NCBI GenBank assembly: GCA_012728465.1
Contig: JAAYFB010000063.1
Coordinates: forward strand, 1 to 5,113
From: Proteiniphilum sp.
GTDB lineage: Bacteria; Bacteroidota; Bacteroidia; Bacteroidales; Dysgonomonadaceae
DNA: 5,113 nt
Direction: 5' to 3'
Numbering within the stretch: the first letter of the stretch is position 1; every line of letters begins with the position of its first letter. A program made the position numbers and the translations under genes. Positions 1 through 5,113 of the stretch are shown in pieces. The notes under the pieces were generated by a model. The model searched no databases and was not told the DNA's origin. It worked only from the letters and a program-made list of their open reading frames with translations.

Positions 1-122
1 AGTAGTGCGTTAGCTGGATTTGCTCTATTTGACTTATGATGTGCTATATTTTTAATGTCGCACTCGCAAAGTGTTAATATACAAGCATAGCCGTATATTA
101 AACTACCAATCATGAAGAACAT
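1..122 (-). CDS. Possible 5' end of a leftward gene, cut by the window edge
   Basis: A minus-strand frame is open from a stop at 138-140 to position 1. From the ATG at 120-122 it gives 40 codons that begin with a hydrophobic stretch (MFFMIGSLIYGYACILTL), followed by polar residues, like a signal peptide or membrane helix. A later ATG is at 111-113. If real it is divergent from the HTCS gene. No promoter, ribosome-binding site or family motif was found, and the hydrophobic run could come from T-rich base composition. A short plus-strand frame (1-39) competes for the same bases. Confidence 0.17.
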   Translation of the reverse strand, partial: MFFMIGSLIYGYACILTLCECDIKNIAHHKSNRANPANAL

Positions 123-251
123 TAATAATGCCAATAATTAGTTTTGAGGCTCGAAAATTGTTCGGTAACTATCAGTTGGTATTCAGTATGTATTGGACAT
201 ATATTTGATTGCATTATGGTATAAACACCAGTTATACTGTATGGGAGATAT

Positions 252-377
252 GCACACAAATTACAAACCACGCTACACTCAAAATAAATGGAATTGACCA
301 AATCGCAAACCACACTGATAAGAAAACATTCAGTTTTGACCAAATCGCAAATATGCCAGGAGGTTTTCAGTATGAAT
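252..377. repeat. Upstream degenerate tandem array, 42-bp period, about three units
   Basis: TTGACCAAATCGCAAA occurs exactly at 294-309 and 336-351, 42 bp apart. A weaker copy in the same register begins near 252: CAAATT is at 257-262, against CAAATC at 299-304 and 341-346. The word CAAACCAC starts at 264 and again at 306, also 42 bp apart. An even weaker trace (AAAC at 223-226) may extend the array leftward. The spacers between boxes are diverged. The first unit also contains ACACTCAAAATA (275-286), found again in the array downstream of the HTCS gene. There are no unique spacers of CRISPR type. Function is unknown. Confidence 0.6.
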
Positions 378-414
378 TATGTTAAATGTGACTTGTTTTG
401 GCATTGCCTGTTTT

Positions 415-432
415 TTGTTAAATATTTAACAA
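415..432. promoter_or_regulatory. 18-bp perfect palindrome, candidate regulator-binding site
   Basis: TTGTTAAATATTTAACAA reads identically on both strands over 18 bp; the next flanking pair (414 and 433) no longer matches. With no loop it is better read as a binding site for a dimeric protein than as an RNA hairpin. It lies about 255 bp upstream of the HTCS start, in gene-free DNA. The binding protein is unknown. Confidence 0.35.
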
Positions 433-556
433 TTTATAGGGTTATCTGTTTTTTGCAATCTAATACTACTTTGCATAGTGTTGCACATACATCGAATTGA
501 TGCTTTACACATGAATAGATAGTAAATAAAGTAATGTATCGAGGAGTGAATGCATT

Positions 557-588
557 AATAAAATGTAGTATTAACGCTTAATTTTATT
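557..588. repeat. AT-rich inverted repeat upstream of the HTCS promoter
   Basis: AATAAAAT (557-564) is the exact reverse complement of ATTTTATT (581-588). A second small dyad, TTAA-CGC-TTAA (571-581), sits between and slightly overlaps the right arm. As RNA it would be a weak all-A/U stem with a 16-nt loop and no U-tract, so it is not a convincing terminator. It could be a protein site or a chance product of base composition. Confidence 0.25.
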
Positions 589-607
589 CTATAAACTAAA
601 AGAAGTC

Positions 608-621
608 ATAGTATTTACTAT
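608..621. promoter_or_regulatory. 14-bp dyad at the -33 position, candidate operator
   Basis: The arms ATAGTA and TACTAT are perfectly complementary around a 2-base spacer. The dyad lies 12 bp upstream of the -7 element, where the -33 box and an activator or repressor contact would be expected. Its right part, TATTTACTAT (612-621), recurs in inverted orientation as ATAGTAAATA at 519-528, about 90 bp upstream. Position and symmetry suggest a regulator site for the HTCS gene. The region is very AT-rich, so chance cannot be excluded. Confidence 0.3.
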
Positions 622-633
622 TAATTATTTTCA

Positions 634-641
634 TAACTTTG
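634..641 (+). promoter_or_regulatory. Probable Bacteroidota -7 promoter element of the HTCS gene
   Basis: The octamer TAACTTTG matches the Bacteroidota housekeeping -7 consensus TAnnTTTG exactly. It ends 30 bp before the start codon, so transcription would begin near 647-650 and leave a short leader of about 22-25 nt. No good -33 TTTG box is seen at the usual 19-21 bp spacing; the nearest candidate is TTTA at 614-617, inside a dyad. A weak or activator-dependent promoter is therefore possible. The leader has no strong Shine-Dalgarno, only an A-rich stretch (about 652-662), which is normal in this phylum. Confidence 0.55.
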
Positions 642-671
642 TCATAGCAACAACAAAAGAAATCATAGCAA
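642..671 (+). repeat. Direct repeat TCATAGCAA bracketing the leader of the HTCS gene
   Basis: TCATAGCAA occurs at 642-650 and again at 663-671, 21 bp apart start to start. The second copy directly abuts the ATG, and a shorter TCATAG lies at 606-611. The first copy overlaps the predicted transcription start. Two sites two helical turns apart could bind a regulator or affect translation start; they could also be a local duplication. Confidence 0.3.
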
Positions 672-3600
672 ATGCGATTCCTTATTACATACATATTACT
701 ATCAGTACTATTTTGTGCCACTCTATTTTCAAACAACAATATAAAGTTTCACACTCTTACTCCAAAAGGAGGATTGAGTTATGACGGAATTTTAGATATA
801 AAACAAGATGATAAAGGCTTCATTTGGATATTAATCGAAAATAATATTTTCAGATTTGATGGATATACATATAAATCTTATAATAGTTCTTTTGAAAAAA
901 ATGAAGGAGAAGATATAGGAGTATTTATTAATTTAATATCCGATAGCAATGGTAACTTGTATGTGTCAACTAACAAGCATCTTTATAAGCTAGATTATCT
1001 TAGAAATGAATTTATAAAACTAGACAATATACCTAATAGGGTAGCTTACATAGATAAGAAAAACAGATTATGGTCTTTATCAATAGACAGCATTGTTTAC
1101 GTCAACGAAAACAATGAGTTGATAAAACCAGAGTTTACTGGTAGAAAACTTCCAATAAGCAATAGGATAGTAGCTGAAAATGAGGACAATCAGGATATAT
1201 ATTTATTCTCTTCATATGGACAAGTGTATAAGCTAAATGAGGATGGAAAATTTTTAGAAGATTTTATAAACGTAAATCATCTATTTGAAAATGAATCCCT
1301 ATTGTGTGCACAAATAAGAGACAATATACTATGGATGTTAACATCTAAATCTACTATTATACAAATTGATTTAGAAACCAAACAGATACTACTCAAATAT
1401 AATAAGGGAGAAATAAATAACATTAGCATCCGATGTGCATATGTATCAAATGATAACAAAGCATATTTCGGAACTATGGATGGACTTTATATTATTGACC
1501 CCGAAGCTTCCACAACAGAACACTACCAAAATGACCAAACAAACAGGTTTTCAATTCCACACAATTCTGTTTGGAGCATATCTGAAGATAACCAAAAGAA
1601 TATTTGGATTGGCACTTTTGCAGGATCTGCAGCCTATATTAATCAGTATGACGAGAACATATTTGAAACCTATGGCTTATCAACAGATGGTCTAAATAAG
1701 GCTCCTGTGAGTGGTTTTGCGGTTGACAATAATATGGTATATATATCAACAGAGGGAGGCGGGTTAAACATACTCGACAAAAGCACAAATGCATTCTCCT
1801 ATCTCACTCATTCTAATATTGAAAACTGTTTGTCGGGCAATTACACCAAATCATCCCTTGTTGACCCTTCAGGTAATGTATGGATACCTACATTTAGAGG
1901 AGGATTGAATAAATATAATCCTAAAACAAAACTAATTAATATCTTTCAGAGTAAGGAAAATGATAACCAATCATTATTATCTAACGATATAAGAAAAATA
2001 GTTCTTGAGGCTGACTCGGGCATATGGATAGCCTACCAAAGGCATTCACCGCAAATATCATACTTATCTTTTGCTGACAATAAAATAAAACACTACTCAC
2101 CAGAAATAAAAGATGATAAGTTTGGCCCTAGCGATTATATATATGATATTTACAGAGGCAATGATGATAAACTTTGGCTAGTATCATCTAATCTACTTAT
2201 TTCGTTTGATATTAACTCAAAAGAGTTTAATCAACTAACCATTCCCTCTCAAAATAACTTAGATGCATCTACTTTATGTATGGACAACGAGAATGTTATT
2301 TGGATAGGCACATTCGGCAACGAGTTGATAAAATATGATACTAAAGTTGATAAATTTGAGGCATTCCCCAATATACTTCAAAGTGAAATAGCAGAAATAT
2401 ACTCTATTAACTGGAGTAATGGTGCTATATGGCTAGGTGCCAACGATGGATTATATATGTTTAATAAACAAACCGAAAAATGTTCTGTTTACAAAGAGTC
2501 GGATGGCACTCAAGGCGATGTGTATTATCGGTTAGCAACGTATAAGTCCGAAGATGGATTATTATACTTTGGTGGTACAGGTGGATTTACTATTATCGAT
2601 GTAAACAAAATGAATTTCAATCCTACGCATCCAAAAACAAATATATCCGATTTCTATCTTGACTACAGCCCTATTGATAATAATGATAGGCTAAAATTAA
2701 GTTTCAATATGTCTGATGATTTAGCCTCCATGAAACTTGATCATACGAAACAAAACTTTGGGTTCAAAATATCAAGCGACAACTTCTTGAATCCTGATAA
2801 AAATCAATTCAAGTATCGACTAAAAAACTACGATCACAAATGGATTTACACAGATGCATCTAACAGGATTATTCATTATTCTAAGATTCCTCCTGGAACA
2901 TACTATTTCGAGTTTCAGTCTGCAAACAATGATGGTATTTGGGGTGACGTTTCATCAATAAAAATTATACGAAAACGTGCTCCGTGGTTTAGCATACCTG
3001 CTTGGATACTGTATTCAATAATCTTTGCATCATTGCTCTATCATTATATTTCATCGTATAATAAGAAAAGGCAGTTAGAGAACAAACTGTATCTGGATCA
3101 AATAGAGAAAGAGAAAAATGAAGAAATTCATAAAAATCAATTCCTATTCTTCACTAATATATCTCATGATCTCAAAACGCCACTTGCACTAATAATGGCA
3201 ACAATAAATAGAATGCGAGAAGAGGGAATGAAGGAATATTACTATAAGATACTGAACAACAACTCCGAACGGTTGATGAATCTACTAAACGATGTTCTAG
3301 ACTTTAGGAACCTTCAAAGAAATAAAATCAAATTATCTATTTCTGAGGGCAACATTAGTAAATTTATCGCTAAAATTGCAACTGACTTCAATGACTTAGC
3401 AACGGAGAAAAACTTTGATTATAGTATCGATGTTGATAACACTATTTCTAAAGTGCCATTTGATGAAAAGATAATGGAAAAAATTGCATTAAATCTGCTT
3501 CACAACGCATTCAAATATACACCCAGCGGAGGCAAAATTAAAGTTATAGTAACAACGGACGATTTCCAATCACATTATCCACACTGCCACTCCATAATTC

Positions 3601-4778
3601 AAAATGACATTTTGGATAAAAACAATTCCTTCAAAATAATAGTACGAGATACAGGGATTGGTATTATTAAAGAATCAATATCAAAAGTATTTGACAGGTT
3701 CTACAAGGTTGACACCACAAATGAAGCAAACCATTTAGGTACGGGAATTGGGCTAGCACTAGTAAAGGAACTAGTCTCGGTTCATAAGTCAAACATTACC
3801 ATATGTAGCGAAAAAGGAAAAGGTACTGATTTTATTTTACAATTTCCATCACAAATATACTTTTACGGCGATAATGATTTGACTGGAGAAGAACATCATT
3901 ATAATGACATCGAAGCATCAAATGATTTGATATTAACAAATGAAAGTAGTCCAAACTTTAACTTAGATGAGAATCAAGAAGAAAAAGCTATAACAAATAT
4001 CATAACTGACAAAAGCAAGACTATCTTAATAGCAGAAGACAACGTTGACTTAAGGGCTATAGTAAAATCTTCATTAGAGGAAAACTATAATGTAATTGAC
4101 TTCGAAGATGCCGAATATGCAATAGAGTACTTAAAAAACAAAGATGTTGATTTAATTGTGAGTGATATTATGATGCCTATCGTGGATGGAATAACTTTTA
4201 GTAAAAAAATAAAGAACAATGTGGATACATCCCACATTCCATTTATTTTATTAACAGCCAAGTCAGGTAGCGAAAGCAAGCTAGAAGGAGCTGAATCTGG
4301 AGCAGACTTATACTTCGAAAAACCTATCGACCTAAGACTGCTAAAAACAGCCATTTCAAATATTTTTAAACAACAAGAGATACTAAGAGAACATTATTCG
4401 AAAAATTACTTTGCAGACATATCTGAAATTACAACTAATAGAGAAGACAATAAATTTATGAACGATGTTATCAACATCATTGAAAAGAATCTAGACAAAA
4501 CAGAATTTGACGTAAACACCATTGCTACGGATATGATGATGAGCAGAAGTAAGCTGTATTCAAAAATAAAGTCGCTTACAGGAAAATCCATTGTTGAGTT
4601 TGTATTGAATTATAGATTAAGAAAGGCTGCAAAATTCCTAACTGAAAAGAATATAACTATTCAGGAAGCAATGTTTGCTGTAGGTATCGAGAGTAGATCC
4701 TATTTCACTAGTTCATTTAAAAAAGAATTTGGAATGACACCATCAAAATTTGCATCCAAACAGAACTCAAGTGAATAA
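672..4778 (+). CDS. Hybrid two-component system (HTCS) sensor kinase / AraC-family response regulator
   Basis: This is a one-protein signalling system of 1368 residues, normal for the HTCS family. Residues 1-20 form a signal peptide or N-terminal anchor. Residues about 22-665 carry 14 Reg_prop-like blade motifs (W52, W312, W404, W452, W502, W544 and W587 mark clear ones; FGTMDG 266-271 and YFGG 632-635 others), fitting two seven-bladed periplasmic propellers. A Y_Y_Y domain follows (about 694-767), then a membrane helix (about 775-793), a charged coiled linker (797-823) and HisKA with phospho-acceptor H832. The ATPase domain has N945, DTGIG 993-997, an F-box at 1006-1011 and GTGIGL 1023-1028. 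The receiver has acidic E1122/D1123, phospho-acceptor D1165, T1195 and K1217. The C-terminus is an AraC-type double helix-turn-helix (about 1262-1363). By family knowledge it senses a glycan fragment and activates glycan-use genes; ligand and targets are not visible here. The start at 672 gives a complete signal peptide. The ATPase domain carries a His/Cys-rich insertion (963-986). Confidence 0.97.
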   Translation: MRFLITYILLSVLFCATLFSNNNIKFHTLTPKGGLSYDGILDIKQDDKGFIWILIENNIFRFDGYTYKSYNSSFEKNEGEDIGVFINLISDSNGNLYVSTNKHLYKLDYLRNEFIKLDNIPNRVAYIDKKNRLWSLSIDSIVYVNENNELIKPEFTGRKLPISNRIVAENEDNQDIYLFSSYGQVYKLNEDGKFLEDFINVNHLFENESLLCAQIRDNILWMLTSKSTIIQIDLETKQILLKYNKGEINNISIRCAYVSNDNKAYFGTMDGLYIIDPEASTTEHYQNDQTNRFSIPHNSVWSISEDNQKNIWIGTFAGSAAYINQYDENIFETYGLSTDGLNKAPVSGFAVDNNMVYISTEGGGLNILDKSTNAFSYLTHSNIENCLSGNYTKSSLVDPSGNVWIPTFRGGLNKYNPKTKLINIFQSKENDNQSLLSNDIRKIVLEADSGIWIAYQRHSPQISYLSFADNKIKHYSPEIKDDKFGPSDYIYDIYRGNDDKLWLVSSNLLISFDINSKEFNQLTIPSQNNLDASTLCMDNENVIWIGTFGNELIKYDTKVDKFEAFPNILQSEIAEIYSINWSNGAIWLGANDGLYMFNKQTEKCSVYKESDGTQGDVYYRLATYKSEDGLLYFGGTGGFTIIDVNKMNFNPTHPKTNISDFYLDYSPIDNNDRLKLSFNMSDDLASMKLDHTKQNFGFKISSDNFLNPDKNQFKYRLKNYDHKWIYTDASNRIIHYSKIPPGTYYFEFQSANNDGIWGDVSSIKIIRKRAPWFSIPAWILYSIIFASLLYHYISSYNKKRQLENKLYLDQIEKEKNEEIHKNQFLFFTNISHDLKTPLALIMATINRMREEGMKEYYYKILNNNSERLMNLLNDVLDFRNLQRNKIKLSISEGNISKFIAKIATDFNDLATEKNFDYSIDVDNTISKVPFDEKIMEKIALNLLHNAFKYTPSGGKIKVIVTTDDFQSHYPHCHSIIQNDILDKNNSFKIIVRDTGIGIIKESISKVFDRFYKVDTTNEANHLGTGIGLALVKELVSVHKSNITICSEKGKGTDFILQFPSQIYFYGDNDLTGEEHHYNDIEASNDLILTNESSPNFNLDENQEEKAITNIITDKSKTILIAEDNVDLRAIVKSSLEENYNVIDFEDAEYAIEYLKNKDVDLIVSDIMMPIVDGITFSKKIKNNVDTSHIPFILLTAKSGSESKLEGAESGADLYFEKPIDLRLLKTAISNIFKQQEILREHYSKNYFADISEITTNREDNKFMNDVINIIEKNLDKTEFDVNTIATDMMMSRSKLYSKIKSLTGKSIVEFVLNYRLRKAAKFLTEKNITIQEAMFAVGIESRSYFTSSFKKEFGMTPSKFASKQNSSE

Positions 4779-4894
4779 TATACTAGGATACATAATCAAT
4801 TAAAGATGCTGATAAGATAACACCTGATTTTCCAATCATTTATTATTTCAGTAGATTTCAATCTAATCACATATTGCTCTTTCACCCCCAAATG

Positions 4895-5020
4895 TCAAAC
4901 GACATTGGCTGTTTTAAATTCCAAACACTCAAAATATCAAACGTTATTGACTGTTTTTAATTGCGAAAACTCAAAATACTAAATGACATTGACAGAGATA
5001 AAAACAAAACACTGTCATTA
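4895..5020. repeat. Downstream tandem array, three 42-bp units
   Basis: Three adjacent 42-bp units occupy 4895-4936, 4937-4978 and 4979-5020. By direct comparison units 1 and 2 agree at 35 of 42 positions, and unit 3 agrees with unit 1 at 27 of 42. Shared landmarks are ATTGGC or ATTGAC near base 10 of each unit and ACTCAAAATA at the end of units 1 and 2. A decayed fragment may precede unit 1 (about 4883-4894). The array lies 116 bp after the HTCS stop. It is not a CRISPR array, because units abut and diverge throughout. Function is unknown. Confidence 0.7.
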
Positions 5021-5049
5021 TCACTTTTCATTCGTAATTATTGTTAAGT

Positions 5050-5113
5050 TTAGGGGTGGATATTAAAGAATTTTAGCGGTGTTGGCACATATTTACTCTT
5101 ATCACCACCTAAT
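5050..5113 (-). CDS. Possible 3' end of a convergent minus-strand gene, cut by the window edge
   Basis: A minus-strand frame is open from the window edge to a TAA at 5050-5052. The last visible residues read GGDKSKYVPTPLKFFNIHP. The residue mix looks protein-like, and GC content rises relative to the adjoining non-coding DNA. Only about 20 codons are visible, so the frame may be open by chance and no family is assigned. If real, it converges on the HTCS gene, with the 42-bp array between the two stops. Confidence 0.22.
   Translation of the reverse strand, partial: LGGDKSKYVPTPLKFFNIHP

Larger units (their letters stand above)
123..671. other. Gene-free upstream region of about 550 bp
   Basis: No convincing coding sequence is seen on either strand. 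The short open frames here (a 73-codon frame on the minus strand at 122-343 and a 70-codon frame on the plus strand at 288-500) have no recognisable motif. Both run through the 42-bp repeat array, which explains their internal repetition. No tRNA, rRNA or known riboswitch pattern was recognised. The region holds the array, palindrome, inverted repeats and promoter listed separately. It is long for a promoter region in front of one gene. Confidence 0.6.

Noticed and set aside
1..39. Plus-strand frame of 12 codons ending at TGA 37-39, a possible C-terminus of an upstream gene
   Set aside because: It is too short to distinguish from chance and competes with a longer minus-strand frame over the same bases.
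122..343. 73-codon minus-strand open frame
   Set aside because: It has no recognisable motif, is cysteine-rich and repetitive because it crosses the 42-bp array, and has no promoter or ribosome-binding signal.
467..474. TACTTTGC as a second -7 promoter element
   Set aside because: It lacks one base of the TAnnTTTG spacing and has no suitable -33 box; nothing downstream needs it.
288..500. 70-codon plus-strand open frame with LTKSQ twice
   Set aside because: The repeated peptide is only the translation of the 16-base repeat boxes; the rest looks like translated AT-rich non-coding DNA.
714..716. Cys15 of the HTCS as a lipoprotein lipobox cysteine
   Set aside because: The residue before it is Phe, which does not fit the lipobox, so an ordinary signal peptide or anchor is more likely.
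1277..1695. Minus- and plus-strand open frames of 60 and 86 codons inside the propeller region
   Set aside because: Both are shadows of the HTCS frame, which carries clear blade motifs through this stretch.
4085..4354. 89-codon minus-strand open frame inside the HTCS gene
   Set aside because: It lies antisense to the receiver domain, whose phosphorylation residues are all intact in the sense frame.
4406..4591. 61-codon minus-strand open frame
   Set aside because: It is antisense to the AraC-type DNA-binding domain and has no features of its own.
4852..4865. Small inverted repeat TAGATTTCAATCTA after the HTCS gene, considered as a terminator
   Set aside because: The stem is five A/T-rich pairs with no following T-run, too weak to call.
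4895..5020. CRISPR array
   Set aside because: Units abut without unique spacers, diverge along their whole length and have no adjacent cas genes.

Overview
The window is AT-rich and is dominated by one long plus-strand gene (672-4778). It encodes a 1368-residue hybrid two-component system (HTCS) protein. In this architecture a periplasmic two-propeller sensor, a histidine kinase, a receiver and an AraC-type DNA-binding domain are fused into one inner-membrane protein. The architecture is characteristic of Bacteroidota. The AT-rich sequence, the lack of a strong Shine-Dalgarno and a Bacteroidota-type -7 element (TAnnTTTG) just before the gene agree with that phylum, probably Bacteroidales or relatives. 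Genus and species cannot be judged from the sequence.

Layout. Positions 1-122 hold a weak candidate for the 5' end of a leftward gene that leaves the window. Positions 123-671 contain no convincing gene. They hold a degenerate tandem array with 42-bp period (about 252-377), an 18-bp perfect palindrome (415-432), an AT-rich inverted repeat (557-588), a 14-bp dyad (608-621) and a probable promoter (634-641) about 30 bp before the HTCS start. The HTCS gene fills 672-4778. Positions 4779-5049 are non-coding and contain a second, clearer 42-bp-period array (4895-5020). Positions 5050-5113 may be the last codons of a convergent minus-strand gene.

Function. HTCS proteins normally sense an oligosaccharide breakdown product in the periplasm and switch on a neighbouring polysaccharide utilisation locus (SusC/SusD-like transporters, glycoside hydrolases or lyases). 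All phosphorelay residues are present (H832, N945, D1165), so this one looks functional. No such target genes lie inside the window, so its ligand and targets cannot be named.

The HTCS is a familiar class. The least explained signal is the pair of 42-bp-period repeat arrays on either side of the gene, which share a 12-base word and a TTGAC box. No evidence for a wholly new system was found beyond that.
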